A stretch of 64,000 bases of DNA from Symbiodinium natans (Eukaryota; Sar; Dinophyceae; Suessiales; Symbiodiniaceae), in assembly GCA_905221605.1 (NCBI GenBank), contig CAJNDS010001657.1:402144-466143 (forward strand), given 5' to 3'. Both the position numbers and the translations under genes were made by a program. Shown piece by piece: positions 44,781-55,928 of this stretch; the stretch's first letter is position 1, and every line of letters starts with the position of its first letter. The notes under the pieces are model-generated. The model worked only from the letters and a program-made list of their open reading frames with translations, was not told the origin of the DNA and searched no databases.

Positions 44781-45352
44781 GGGATGTGGTTCGCACTGAT
44801 CGTGGGCATACGTGAAAATGAGGATGCAGGACAGAAGTGGACAGGGAGGTTGCAAAACACATGACCAGTGACCTGCTTGGACCCCGCCATCTTCTGCATC
44901 TCACGGACCTGCCCAACGAAGGATCTCATCTCAAAGGCACGAGACGAGCCAGGGGCGATGACGTTGTTCCCAAAAGACATCGCCTATGCCTTAAACCAGA
45001 TGACAAACACATCGTGACACGAGTGTAAGAGGCATTTGGGCTTGGATGTTGTGCGCTGCGTCTGCGTCTGTGGGAGCCTGAGGCTCTAGAACTGGTAGCC
45101 TGGCACTAGTTCATTAGTTGGGATTAGGATCTCACGATCTCACCTGCAGCTTTTTGCTTGAAAGCCCACCCTTCCTTCCACACACAGGGAAACACAGTCC
45201 CTAAGTTACCCTTAGCTCTCACAACTCCAAACACAAAGTCCTGCCTGCTGGTCCCGCACACGGACGAGAGAAGTGATCAGGTCAATCTCACGCTGCTTCG
45301 CCTCCGCTGGGGCAATCGAGGCAGGGCTCGGTGTCAATGCACGGTTCGGTCT

Positions 45353-45622
45353 TCATCTTTGATGTTGAGCCTTGTTGATTGATGCTCTTGATGTGGGGTT
45401 CCCTGTCCTTGGCTTGGGGGGTTGGTTGAAGCTTTCAGCGAAGTGGTGCATATGTTTTCTTAGTGATACAAGCCCCAAAAGACGAGCACCAAACCATGGC
45501 ATGAACAAACATTTCGCCCTGCTCGTCAACTCACTCTGGGTACATACCATACATCCCCAACCTATGTTCAACCCCTTACTCCAATCGAAACCCTGGAAAC
45601 CAGCCCCAAGTTGAGTTTCCAC
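45353..45622 (-). CDS. Possible exon
   Basis: Minus frame reads LTSRAKCLFMPWFGARLLGL then VSLRKHMHHFAESFNQPPKP. The plus strand is also open; not recognised. Confidence 0.3.
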   Translation of the reverse strand: METQLGAGFQGFDWSKGLNIGWGCMVCTQSELTSRAKCLFMPWFGARLLGLVSLRKHMHHFAESFNQPPKPRTGNPTSRASINKAQHQR

Positions 45623-45643
45623 AGTTGACCCAAAACTCCGAAT

Positions 45644-46057
45644 TCACAGAACTCCACAACGTGGCTTCCAGGCCTCCAAAGCCAGGCGATGCTCCTCTTC
45701 CCTCATTTTGAGCTGGGTTGCTGCGAAGCCCTGCCGCCAAGGGCTCTGCGGCAAAAGCTTTCGAGGTTGGGTGCGCGTTGGCTCATTGTGTGACATACCG
45801 CATTTGGAGTACCCTGAACGCAGGACCAAGCACGTTGCAAGGCGAACAAGGAACAAGACAATGCCCCACCCCAACCAGAACATCCACAAGAAGAGTGGGA
45901 TACTAATCTCCGTCACCCCTTTCGCTATCGCTGAAGTTTCTTGGGCTTTGTGCATAGGTTTCCGGATTCGGGGACCTCGTCGCCGCGGCCCGACTGCAAC
46001 ATCTGCACCGCCTCCGAAGGGCACGAGCTGCCATCCCAATACGGGCTTGGTTCTCAA
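45644..46057 (-). CDS. Possible membrane-anchored ORF, about 137 codons
   Basis: Minus frame reads MHKAQETSAIAKGVTEISIP, then a hydrophobic Trp-rich stretch LFLWMFWLGWGIVLFLVRL that could be one membrane helix, then KMREEEHRLALEAWKP and stop. The hydrophobic part could instead be an intron. No family recognised. Confidence 0.35.
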   Translation of the reverse strand: MRTKPVLGWQLVPFGGGADVAVGPRRRGPRIRKPMHKAQETSAIAKGVTEISIPLFLWMFWLGWGIVLFLVRLATCLVLRSGYSKCGMSHNEPTRTQPRKLLPQSPWRQGFAATQLKMREEEHRLALEAWKPRCGVL

Positions 46058-46447
46058 AGCCTCTCACTAAAGTGTTTTAAGTGGATCAATGGTGCAAGCC
46101 GAGTTTTTGATGCGCCAAATCCGCTCCTGTGTACTCTGTTTTGCGAGGGCATTCTGGCCCAACAACCGTTCAATGCTCCCATTCGCACAAGGCAAAGCGT
46201 AACCACTGAGGTCAATGGTCTATTCTGAGGCCAGAGACCGGCACGTCCACACAGGCGATCTTCCCGAGCAGGAACAACACTGGACACTGGCTCTTCATGC
46301 CAGGCTATTCTATCGTCGCGACTGCGTGAATGTGCAGCTGCCGCCTGTACCTCGGAGCGGTTTCAGTTCGAGGCCATTGCTGTGAGTCTCAAAGCCATCG
46401 CCTGAACACATCGGACGACTGTCCAGGCTTGACTCCCTCGTTTTGTC

Positions 46448-47270
46448 TCAGGAGCCGTGGGGCCTCCTCTCCCGATGTTGTTGGAAGAGCCCGCTTTTCG
46501 CCCTGCTTTCGGAGAAGCCGCTCGTCAGGGTCAGGAGTAGGGGGCCCGCTTCGGCTCTCAGCCTCCACGACGAATCCGAAAAGACAAAGTGCCGTTTGAA
46601 AGCACCAACTATCACATTATGAGCTCGGCGCTCGTGTAGGCACAGTACAAACAACCGAGTTGTCAACACAGCAGCGCGAAAGAGACCTCGTGGCACAGAA
46701 TTTTCGGCTGACAGCATTCCATTTGGATTGCTAATGGCTTCGCGCCAAGGAAACACTTTTGATTTGCTCGCCAGAGATTGTGTCTGCTGTAGTGCCAGCA
46801 AGCTGCCAGACGTTGGATCCACGAGGGCACAAAGCACCAGACCCCAACAGCATGCTGCATCTTCTTAACCGAGGAGGTGACTTGAGAGTTGCATCAAGTT
46901 GCATGCCCCACATGCCGTAAGATAAACCCTCCCCCTCCCCGGCCCCCTCATCCCCCCTCATCCCCCTCTCCCCAAACCGCCTGCCGCAGACGGAAGTTTT
47001 CGGCCTGGGATTAGGGCGGCATGTGCATTTCCAACCCTTCCAAGTCCAGGCTTCACAATGGCAACCGGGACTACAGTTACAGCGTTTACAGCGTGGCACT
47101 TCAGAAAGCCAGTGCTCCAAGTGCCTCCATCTGCTTGACGACAGCCTCATGTTGGTCCTGCGCATACGAACAAGCATGACTGGCGGCACTTCGGCACTGT
47201 TGCCGACGTAACAAGCGTGGCGACTACAAAACAAGTGACCAGTCACCCTTGCACAGGAGCTACACCACAC
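46448..47270 (-). CDS. Candidate exons, one Cys-rich
   Basis: 46448-46837 reads SGSLLALQQTQSLASKSKVF then NVIVGAFKRHFVFSDSSWRL over 129 codons. 46990-47270 reads CSSCARVTGHLFCSRHACYV and CKRCNCSPGCHCEAW, where the CxxCxC and CxC spacing hints at metal binding. The linkage between the two is unproven. Confidence 0.35.
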
Positions 47271-47519
47271 GTCACATCCTCACCACCACTTGAAGCTCAA
47301 TCCATGTATGGCAGCAGCATCGTGAGTTCAACACTGCGCATCATGCATGGGAAAGGTAGACCGACACTCGGGTCCCGCTGAGTGTTGAGCAGATTTTCGT
47401 ACTCCAACGTGGCACCTTTCAGTCTGACGGATTGGGACTCTTTGGGAATGCCTGGGTGTGCGTTTCGAGGAGAGCGACAAAGCTTGGCTTTGCAGATCGG
47501 TGGGATTCTGGGACCCAGC

Positions 47520-47756
47520 TCAGAAACAGCTCCGTGCTGAACATTGCATGCTGTCCCTACAGAAACACTTACGGCATTTAAAGGTTGCCGAAGGAAACCA
47601 CAGGAAAAAGGTGCCTACAAAGGAAGAAAAGGAAGACAACAGTCCACAAACTGCAACGGGGTCGCCCGTACCAAACCTTGGAGCTTTTGCCACATTCTGC
47701 AGTTCTTCAAGGCTTCCACTCCATAACTGCGCGTTCGCGTAGTCCACCGGAACCAC
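47520..47756 (-). CDS. Possible exon
   Basis: Minus frame reads VDYANAQLWSGSLEELQNVA then KAPRFGTGDPVAVCGL. After that the frame turns T-rich (TTTCTCCTTTGTAG), which may be an intron. Confidence 0.35.
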   Translation of the reverse strand: MVPVDYANAQLWSGSLEELQNVAKAPRFGTGDPVAVCGLLSSFSSFVGTFFLWFPSATFKCRKCFCRDSMQCSARSCF

Positions 47757-48008
47757 CTGCGCATTGTCAACTTTGCACCGTTATGTTTGAACATGTGGGC
47801 TGGGATCAAAGCTGCGCACCTCGCAACCCCTAAACCTAAATCTCTTTGAACCTTTGGGCCTTTGGGTTTACATGTCCAAGGGCTCAGGATTCAGGTCTTG
47901 CTGCGCGTTTACAACCCGGGGGTTTGGATTTGGAGCCCTCGGGCATATCGAAATCCACGAAGACTCACATGTTCAGTGCAAACAATGCCAGACCGCCCTA
48001 TAGGCCTA

Positions 48009-48073
48009 GATCTCTTAGAGGTCCCTAGATCCCTAGATCCCTAGATCCCTTAATCCCTAGATCCCTAGATCCC
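48009..48073. repeat. CTAGATCC 8-bp tandem repeat
   Basis: About eight tandem copies of CTAGATCC with one variant (CTTAATCC). Confidence 0.9.
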
Positions 48074-48694
48074 TCCACAGGAAAGTGTCCAGGGTACCGA
48101 TTCCGCGGAAGGCGTGGAGCAGCTCTCAGCCTGGCCAAGTTGTGTTGTGGAGTAGGGTTCCTTAGGGTTCCGCAGGGTAAGGCAGCTAAGACTGAGCACG
48201 GTCTCAGCAGTGGTGAAACTGCTTGACAAGGCTTCCAACATGCCCAAACATGCTGAACCATTCCCACAGGTCAGATCGGACCCAACATGAACGGAAACTC
48301 TCTGAGCCTGGCTCCAGCACTGACAGCCTGGCTCTGTAAAGACTCGCAAGGGGTCACATGTCCGCTACCGAAAGACCTCTCAGCAACTTTGGATCTTGTG
48401 GTCAAGAAGAAGATATTGCAAGGCACTGAATAAGGCACAGCTCCGTCACCTTTTGCCAACGGTGCTCAGCCCTGTCTTCGGTCTCTGCAGAAAGCCTGAT
48501 CTCACATCTCACTTCACATCTCACTCCACTCCGGGGCCGCCAAGCCGCAAGCTCTTGGCCGGGACGAGTTTCGGGAAGTTGTCCTGGTGCGTCTGGGCCA
48601 TCACCATGGCTGCCCTTGTCAAGTCACCCACAAGGACAGCCCGTGTTGAAAGGCGCTCCTGCAGCAAGCAGGCTGAGTCAGCTGGAGCTGGACT

Positions 48695-49384
48695 CTAGAT
48701 GTTTCTCCGCAGCAATTGGGGATCCAGTAGTCGCTGGTACAGCAGCCATTCGGACTCCCGAGGTTTCTGCTCCTTCTCGGCGCCTTCACCTGACTCGGCG
48801 GGCGTGGAGACCTCGGACCGATTCCCGCTGTTCCCGCTGGGGGTATCCTTGGGCTCCGAGTCGCACCGTTGGCCATCCGAAGCCGGGGCATCCGAAGGGG
48901 GCGCAGGGTCCGACCGCGGCGTCGATCGCGGTGTGCCGGTGCTGGGCAGCTGCTGCTTCAAAACAGCAACTTTCTCCTTTATGTCCTGCAAGTCCTGCAG
49001 TATCACGTCTTGGCTAATGTCCCGGTTGCACTTCTCCATGACCGCTTTCCAGGCACGCATGTGATCTCTATCGACCTTCCGATTCGAGATGGCTCCGACC
49101 TTGGCTTCGCCACATGATGCGAGTGCGACCCACACACACACACCAGCACTGAGCTGACCAATGATAAAAACCACCCAAACATGCCATGCTGCCTTGACGG
49201 TCTTCTCATCGTTGCCACGCTGGAGGCGAACTTTCCAGTCGAACTCACGCTTCTTGGCTGGCCGCCGCTCCTGCAGCATTTCTCTCGGACTGTCAAGCAT
49301 CCTTTGTATCAGGCCTAGCGATGACTCCAGTGCAATCAACCTGCCAGTCTCCCAAAGCCTATGGCATCGTTCCACTCGCAGATC
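48695..49384 (-). CDS. Probable terminal exon or exons, coiled-coil and Ser/Pro/Glu-rich tail
   Basis: One of the longest non-repetitive frames in the window (about 226 codons to TAG). It reads ALESSLGLIQRMLDSPREML, then KKREFDWKVRLQRGNDEKTV, a hydrophobic WVVFIIGQLSAGVCVWVAL segment, a coiled coil (DVILQDLQDIKEKVAVLKQQ) and a low-complexity Ser/Pro/Glu tail. The hydrophobic part starts at GTTTGGG and ends at GCGAAG, so it could be an intron rather than a membrane helix. A TACTAAC branch-point-like word lies just upstream (about 49399). Family not recognised. Confidence 0.55.
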   Translation of the reverse strand, partial: DLRVERCHRLWETGRLIALESSLGLIQRMLDSPREMLQERRPAKKREFDWKVRLQRGNDEKTVKAAWHVWVVFIIGQLSAGVCVWVALASCGEAKVGAISNRKVDRDHMRAWKAVMEKCNRDISQDVILQDLQDIKEKVAVLKQQLPSTGTPRSTPRSDPAPPSDAPASDGQRCDSEPKDTPSGNSGNRSEVSTPAESGEGAEKEQKPRESEWLLYQRLLDPQLLRRNI

Positions 49385-49545
49385 ATGATTCTACATCGTT
49401 AGTACAAACCTGCGGCAGCACCTTCTTTAGGACATACGGGGCCGATCGCTCCGTGTCCACGATCTGCAACGGTGAGGTGCAATGAAGTCGTGCAAACACG
49501 ACTTGCTCTCTTAGCCACCGTAACTCCTTAAGTGTCCCTGATCAA

Positions 49546-50900
49546 TCACCAGAATATCCAATCGTGAATTTCTGGCAAGGCTGAACAAACGACAAGGCAA
49601 AGACATTGGCTGTACAAGGCCAACTCAATACTCAAGGCTGTCGTCCGAAATGCCGAGGCTGTCAATATGTCAAGAGACAATGTGGAAGGGCGCTTCAAGA
49701 GGTGACTTTTTCTCGGTGCGCACTTTGAACATACATTCGATGCTGAATGAAGAAATTGTGCTGAATGAAGAAAATGCAAGCCCACCTCATGACACGTCTT
49801 TCAACTTTTGTCAGGAACTTTTTCTCAGATTGAAGAATACTGCCGTTTTGGGCGAAGAGCATCCTTACAACCCTGCCGGCCACGTTCATTGAACTCAAAA
49901 TCGCAGCATTTCGTGTGGATTCTCCCGAAAAGCAAGCCCCCCATGGTTGCAAGAAGAATTTCGGCTTTCAAACATACGGATTTCCTCAGAACAATATCTC
50001 TTTGTGCGGAAATGCCCCAAAGAATGTGCTCTCTTTCAATATGGAAGCTCCTTATGACTTTGCTTGCCACTGCTCATGCAAGATCCCCTTCCAAAACCCA
50101 TCCATCATGTGGAGGTTGTGATTCTGTGTAACGGCCACCCTATGAAGCCCATGCGTAAGATGCTTCTATGATGAGTACATTCTTGCACGGAGGCAAACCC
50201 TATGAAACTGTGGCCTTTATGGGCCTGTATCGCGATGCGTTCTTTTTTGTTGAGGGCTATGCCCCCAACGGCGAAAACAAGGGCAAAGCCGGGAAGAATT
50301 GAGCTTGAACTTGTAGCCTACGGCACAGTGGAGGTTCTTGAAGGCGAAGAAGACAATGACATCATGACTTATGGCACGTTTCGCGAACGATGCCTCCAAT
50401 ACGAAACCCTCTAATTTGTTTCTTCGGTTCTTGGGCGCATTCCACAGAAGCAAACAGAGTAGAAAAACATTGGAAAACAAAAATGAAAGCCGACAACGTC
50501 AAAACATCTACGCGGTGTGCAACAATCGTCTCAAGGTCGAAAAAACCGATGCAGGCGGTGCACAAGGGCTTAGCATCACAATAAATTATTTTTTGACGTT
50601 GTGGGCATTCTATTGATCGTCTCTTTTATTAGTTTGCAGATTAAAGAATCGTATTCTCGCACATTCCTTTCTGGTTCACTTTATAGTTGTCCTATCTTTT
50701 TCTTACTGCATTACATTCTGTCAGCTAGTCTAATTCTCGGTACTACTGTGTTCTGATTATGCTGTTTTCATGTGCTTGCTTGGGTCACGCAAAAAAGCCC
50801 TAATTCATGCACACAATACGCTTATGATGTAGAACTTTTAGGGGTTCGCAAGCTCACGGTATTAAATGAACGAGCAAAGTCGTATACCATTGAATGCATG
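49546..50900. other. AT-richer segment with open frames on both strands
   Basis: Base composition drops in GC compared with both sides. Plus frames 49650-49892 (RLKNTAVLGEEHPYNPAGHV) and 50371-50616 (SKQSRKTLENKNESRQRQNI) and minus frames 49825-50070 (REHILWGISAQRDIVLRKSV) and 50217-50480 are all protein-like. ATGCTGAATGAAGAAATTGT is partly duplicated at 49740. I could not assign a strand. Confidence 0.4.
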
Positions 50901-50906
50901 AGGTGA

Positions 50907-51179
50907 ATGGATCACTCATTCCGTTCATGTGTTGAGATGCCCGGCAGCAGAGGAAAGGGATGGAAGGAAAGACGTGAAAGATTGCGACTAGCCAGGAACC
51001 CAAAGGTACCAAGCTATGCGAAAAAACCGCTGGGGGCTGGCAACCGGAGCTGCGGGTGCTGTATGCGAGCAGCACCGGAAAAGCAACCGCCAGCACAGAC
51101 AGGTCCTGCCAAGACCACAAGGAGTGGACCGGATGCTCCCAAAAAGGGCCTTTTGCCGACACCAACGGAAATAGCAGGG
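50907..51179 (+). CDS. Probable plus-strand exon, basic and Pro-rich
   Basis: From ATG it reads MPGSRGKGWKERRERLRLAR (after ten residues), then AKKPLGAGNRSCGCCMRAAP and KTTRSGPDAPKKGLLPTPTE, reaching a GG|GTAGAC donor. The opposite strand holds a 214-codon hydrophobic frame, which is what antisense of a Lys/Arg-rich exon looks like. A following plus frame ends near 51343. Not recognised. Confidence 0.4.
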
Positions 51180-51354
51180 TAGACGAGAAAGTAAGCGGAG
51201 AGAATGACTTATGCCACAAGCCACACAGCACTGTCCATGTGCGTGTCCATGTGCGCATCCGGGCGAAACCAGTTACGAACGCTGTGTCCAGGTTCTCGCT
51301 CAAGAAGGAACAGAAAAGACAGGACAGCTGCAGAGAAGGATAAGAAAAAGGAGT

Positions 51355-51390
51355 AAATAGAGAAAGAGAGAGAGAGAGATTAGAAAAAAA
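51355..51390. repeat. GA-rich simple repeat
   Basis: AGAGAAAGAGAGAGAGAGAG within a purine-rich stretch. Confidence 0.7.
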
Positions 51391-51491
51391 CAACAAAAAA
51401 GTTGAGACGAAGAGCTCAACAAGAACGCTGTCGCCCCTGCGAGAAGGAAAAGGGTGTTCGTCCGGGGCGTTTTGGTCGCATAGCGTAGCTC

Positions 51492-51839
51492 TTAACAACC
51501 AAAAGCCAGGTTTTCCGGAAGATTTTGGTCATTTTTTCCGAATTCCGGTTTTGGCGTCATCGCTGCGAACATATTTCCAGAAGTGGTGTAAACGCTGCTT
51601 TCCTTCGAAGGCCGGAACTTTACTCGTTTTGGCTTTGGGCGTTTCATGTTCTTGGACAAGATGCAAACAGGCGGATGGATTTCAAGCAGCTCTTGCACTA
51701 AGGTTCGAAGCTCCCCCATCAACCCCTCGAGGACAACTCCCAACGATGTGGCTGCCGAAGTCACCTGGGCAGCGGCCCAGCAGCCCTCCGTCGCCCGCAC
51801 CAGGACGAAGGCACTCCCGAAACGCCCCTCCACACACAA
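51492..51839 (-). CDS. Probable 3' exon, minus strand
   Basis: After CTGCCCAG the frame reads VTSAATSLGVVLEGLMGELR, TLVQELLEIHPPVC, KNMKRPKPKRVKFRPSKESS and PEFGKNDQNLPENLAFGC, then TAA. A basic cluster follows a helical segment. Not recognised. Confidence 0.45.
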   Translation of the reverse strand: MCVEGRFGSAFVLVRATEGCWAAAQVTSAATSLGVVLEGLMGELRTLVQELLEIHPPVCILSKNMKRPKPKRVKFRPSKESSVYTTSGNMFAAMTPKPEFGKNDQNLPENLAFGC

Positions 51840-52269
51840 AGCGCGTGAACCGTTGCCGGAAGAGGTCGTGGAGTGGGGATGAGGGTGGAGGAGGTTTTTA
51901 ACGTTTGAAGACGAACTTGGGGAACTTGGCTGTTAGGGTGCTTGGAGTTGTTGGTTATGCAGGGCTCTGTGTTCAGCATGAGATTTCCAAAAGGCAACAA
52001 TTTCTCAAACCTGGACCTCACGGGCCTGGGGCGGGCACAAGCTGCTCATGGTGCGCTCTGCCAAGCCCACAAGCTGCCGGCGCGTCAGCTGCGCCCCGCC
52101 TCAGCTGTTTCCCCAGAAACATGGTGACACGTGGGGATGGGGAGATGGGGAAGTTCGGGGAAATGGGGCGAGGAGTTGCCTGGGATTGTTTGGGTTGGAG
52201 AGGCCAGAGACTTCGTCAGAATGTGCTCAAGGTTGGTCCGAGCTGTGGCGAGACTGTCTCTAGCTGTCA

Positions 52270-52869
52270 CCCTGTTCCTGGACTGGCGGCTTTACGACTT
52301 CAAGCATCGAGCTTCATTCAACCTTGCAGCCCAGAATCCCATGGCCGCTAGCAAGCTCTTGTCCATTTGGTTGAGGGTCTCAGCGCCACATCAATATCTT
52401 TGCCCACAGAATACACAGATCCATTCGTGGACAATTTGGGAGTTTGCATGATGATGCTGAACATGAGTGCAACGGGAAACCAGACAAATCCTGGGGCAAA
52501 AGCACTCAACTAGTAGGTACGGACAGACGGGCGCTCGCTCTCACACACTCCTCCACCGGCGCAAAACTGGTGAAAGACCGGAAACGGGCAGAAAACATGG
52601 GTCTTATTGCACTACACGCGAGTGCGCAGGATGGCACATGCCAGAATCCCGCCAGTCTTTGGCATGGTTCTGAAGCAACCAAGAAGTGTGATCCCAATGG
52701 TCCAAGGCGGCAGCAAGAAAGTGTTACATTGCAACATCTTTTGAAAGACGGACGTCGTAACGTGAACTTTGCCACCCGCATAAACGTGCGACAAGCAAAG
52801 CCCTGCAAGTTACAGCATATTGGAGGCACGTCGAAATCGTTGCCATGGCACACATTTCGCAATATCTAG
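52270..52869 (+). CDS. Candidate plus-strand exons
   Basis: About 52270-52370 reads LFLDWRLYDFKHRASFNLAA then QNPMAASKLLSIWLR. An exon from about 52421 after ACACAG reads PFVDNLGVCMMMLNMSATGN then QTNPGAKALN up to TA|GTAGGT. A different frame is open for 141 codons over 52444-52869 (HLLKDGRRNVNFATRINVRQ). These cannot all be right. Function unknown. Confidence 0.35.
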
Positions 52870-53258
52870 ACTCTTCTGTCAACCGCAGAATGTGGCAAAA
52901 ATGGATGGTTTTGCCCCGCTCACTCAGCAAAGGCGATAGCAGCCCCTGAATTACAAACTCCGCTTGAAAAAAGATCCCAAACATGACATGGCAGGACACG
53001 CGAACCCTTAGAGATGTTTAGAGCAAGCGAGACACATCGGTGGCACTGTCGCAAGAGCTGGACCCCGAGCTCGAGGAGTTGGAGGAGCCTAGATCTATGA
53101 GATGGTGTTCAGTCTTCGTGACTTAGGGGGAGGAAGGGCTTCGGGTTCAAAGTTGATAGTGATAGTGGCAGAAATGTTATAGAGGCCGGGGGGGGGCCGG
53201 GGCGGGGGGGTGAGGCGAACAAGCAGCAGGTTTAAGGGCCCCATGAAGGCTGCATGCT

Positions 53259-53930
53259 TTGACTCGACTGACGGCCTCTCAGGCTTTCGTACTGCAAGGC
53301 CCTGCTCGGTCGTATTCGCTCACGGGGTCTGGCATGTCTTGGAGGAAATCATCCTTGTCTTCCTACCCTTTTCTCAAATACTGCAACAACTTGACCAAAA
53401 TGTCTCAGGCCGAACGATGTAGAAATTCTTACGCGGTTCTTCCGCCCCGACCCCTGTGTCAAAAACACAATCCAAAGCACAAACCTCCCTCCAGGAATCT
53501 CAACCTTGAAGGCCTAAGTTCGCGGCTTCGGGAGCTCCGCCGGGAGCAGCTCCGCCGGGAACGACTTCGCGAGCGGCTCGCGCTCTCAACTACCTTAAAG
53601 AAGGTTTAGGGTTTAGGGTTTAGGGTTTAGGGTTTAGGGTTTAGGGTTTTGGGCTTTGGGTTTAGGGTTTAGGGTGGGAGGGGTGAGGTCTCTGAGGTCA
53701 ACGGGCTCTGGGAATGGTTGCCCGCATCTTCATCGAAAGCCGGCCAGGCTGCTACTGCAAGCGACATCCTATCAGCCATGCAGCAATGCCTTTTTGATGC
53801 TGGCGGCGTAGATCCGAAAAGTACTCAACTATCTCTTGCACACCAGTGTGTTTGTTGCACAAACGTCAAAGAATTCTCGAAACTTCAGAAGCGTTTGGAA
53901 TTCTGGCAGCTTTGGAACCGCATATATAAT
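53259..53930 (+). CDS. Plus-strand gene segment, two exons around a TTTAGGG intron
   Basis: Exon one ends at 53603; its last part reads NLNLEGLSSRLRELRREQLR then RERLRERLALSTTLKK, an Arg/Glu/Leu-rich coiled coil. Exon two starts at 53697 after CTGAG and reads VNGLWEWLPASSSKAGQAAT, SDILSAMQQCLFDAGGVDPK and NVKEFSKLQKRLEFWQLWNR. Both are phase 0, so the 93-nt intron (53604-53696, GT-AG) joins them in frame. The 5' limit of exon one is uncertain. No family recognised. Confidence 0.5.
53604..53676 (+). repeat. TTTAGGG tract forming most of an intron
   Basis: GTTTAGG repeats start exactly at the proposed donor (AAG|GTTTAGGG): five perfect units, a variant stretch (GTTTTGGGCTTTGG), then two more. 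Confidence 0.9.
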
Positions 53931-53945
53931 AATGCATATATGTAT

Positions 53946-53947
<2 letters not shown>

Positions 53948-53977
<30 letters not shown>

Positions 53978-53978
53978 G
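53948..53978. repeat. CA/TA microsatellite
   Basis: CACACACACACACA followed by TATATATATATATA. Confidence 0.9.
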
Positions 53979-54153
53979 GCTCCTAACATCTTGATGATGT
54001 CAGCCTTGCCGTCCTCTTGGGCTGTTTTGGCTTGCAAAGCAATCTTCTGATATCACACCTTTTGGACATCCTCGTTGGATGTTGACCATGCTGACCAGCT
54101 TGTCTTCAGTCTCCCAGGCTTACGAGGCAGTCCAGTCGTCTCACTCTCTCATC

Positions 54154-54525
54154 TCACACTCTCCTCTCAGTCTCGCAACCGTACAACTCCGCAATCACCC
54201 GGGTCTCCCAGGCTCGCTTGACTCGACTGCTGAAGTCAACCCGCGCAGGCTTTGGAAACATTCTCCCAGCCCCAAGCAGTGTTTGCACAGCATCAAGGTG
54301 GAAGGAATGCTTCTCAAGCGCCCAATGACCATCTCTACCTGCATTCCTGCTCCTGACTCTCTCAATGTCTTCAGTCTCGAAGGAAACACCTTCGTGAAAG
54401 CTGCCGAGGTCGGCTGGGTGACGCATCATTTCCCCCAGAGTCCCCGCCCCATGGGTAGAATTTCGAGCGTTTCTCTCTTTTGGAATGCTCTGCACTTGCA
54501 GGCAATTTAATGTTGCGGAACGCAA
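54154..54525 (-). CDS. Possible minus-strand ORF, strand uncertain
   Basis: The minus frame is open for 123 codons: SIPKERNARNSTHGAGTLGE, FETEDIERVRSRNAGRDGHW, RVKRAWETRVIAELYGCETE. The plus strand is also open for 143 codons (54079-54510). Minus looks more protein-like to me, but neither is proven. Confidence 0.3.
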   Translation of the reverse strand: MRSATLNCLQVQSIPKERNARNSTHGAGTLGEMMRHPADLGSFHEGVSFETEDIERVRSRNAGRDGHWALEKHSFHLDAVQTLLGAGRMFPKPARVDFSSRVKRAWETRVIAELYGCETERRV

Positions 54526-54707
54526 TCTAATTTGATCCTCATCGGATTCCAGAAATCATGCCGAGAGCTGAGTAGCAGCTGGTGTCCTTTCTACTTGAAC
54601 GATGCGCAATGGCTTCAAATCAGCCTGGCTCATGAACTGCAACCTCCACAACTGCCGCAGGCACGCGGCGCGAAGAGGCTGTAAGTAGATGCTTCAGTGT
54701 TTTTGCC

Positions 54708-55088
54708 TTGTTTAGCATGACACCTACTTTAGCCCCTCCAACCATTTCCAGTAGGGGATCAGGGGGAGCGGGGGCCGGGGGGGGTGGGCCTCCTCTAAAG
54801 GTCCAGAGAAAGCGACTCATCGAAAGCAAAGCGGATCAAGAGCCATCTTCACCTCTTGCAACCTCTACAAGTCTGTACTCGGCCGAATCCACAGAAGCCG
54901 CACGTGCGCAAAGCACACTGCACCGCAGTACATGGACCAAAGAGCCCTTCAATTCTATCAGAGTTGCATGTCCACTTGGAAGGCCCATGACCAAAGCGCT
55001 GTCGCCTACGACCTTCCAGTCGATGATGGTTTCTTGGACCTGGTTTCTGTTAGTTTTGCACTCTACTGTCGGCTGTTTGAAGCAATGA
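54708..55088 (+). CDS. Possible plus-strand exon, Gly/Ser-rich
   Basis: Plus frame reads a Gly-rich stretch, then PPLKVQRKRLIESKADQEPS and RAQSTLHRSTWTKEPFNSIR, ending after a hydrophobic VSWTWFLLVLHSTVGCL. On the minus strand 54620-54829 also looks reasonable (Pro-rich). Not recognised. Confidence 0.35.
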   Translation: MFSMTPTLAPPTISSRGSGGAGAGGGGPPLKVQRKRLIESKADQEPSSPLATSTSLYSAESTEAARAQSTLHRSTWTKEPFNSIRVACPLGRPMTKALSPTTFQSMMVSWTWFLLVLHSTVGCLKQ

Positions 55089-55928
55089 TGCTGCTACGTG
55101 TGCCTTGAGCAAAGCTGCCGAGGAGCACACCATGTCTGGCGATGACAGAGAACACCATGTGCGCATATGTGTGCACAACTCATTTCCAAGCGAACCCATC
55201 ACGCAGAGAACCGCAGGCTCTGTGCCATTGAAAGCTTAAGCACCACCTTCTGAACCCACAGAAACCAAAAGAATCTTCCGGCAAAGTTCCAAGCGGTGCT
55301 TGAAACTGCTTAAAGGACGTTCCAACATGTCCGAACCCCGCACCTTCCACCGCTTTGGGCGGCGCAGCCACTTGTCCGTCGGGGCCTTGGGTCTTAGGCG
55401 CGGGATTTACGACGTACAATAGAAACACACATCGCTTTAGGACATGAAGTGTCAGAGCTTCACAGGCTGTCGGATTGCTTGCCCAACCTTGTGGTGGCTA
55501 CTCATGAGGTCTTTTTGGACGCTGGCACTCCACCATTCAGACCTTGCAGGTCGAACTGTGAGATATTGAAAGCTTTCCCTGTCACAGTATCGCCTATATC
55601 GCTGTTGGCGAAGAAGGTGTCTGGGAATCTCAACTGCCTTGCTTCCACCCCAGTTGACCGATGCCCCAAGAACTCCGCTTCACATCGCGGATCTTTCCAC
55701 ATGCAACTGCTTCTTTTTGGTGACTTCATCGACGGTCCCCTCTAGGACAGGCTTCAACACACGGCTGACTCCCACGTCTGCCGTGCATTCGGCCGCAGCC
55801 CACGGAGTAGGCGCGGGTTAACATCTCCATGCTGGTGCTCTACTTGCCGTGCTCTCCTTGCTGTGCTCTCAATGCGCTCTCTTACGGTCCGCGATGAAAT
55901 GGGAGGGTGTCAGGCCAGCATCGCCTGG

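Noticed and set aside
50854-51498. 214-codon hydrophobic minus ORF
   Set aside because: It is antisense to a Lys/Arg-rich plus exon with an ATG and a donor site; hydrophobic antisense of a basic exon is expected.
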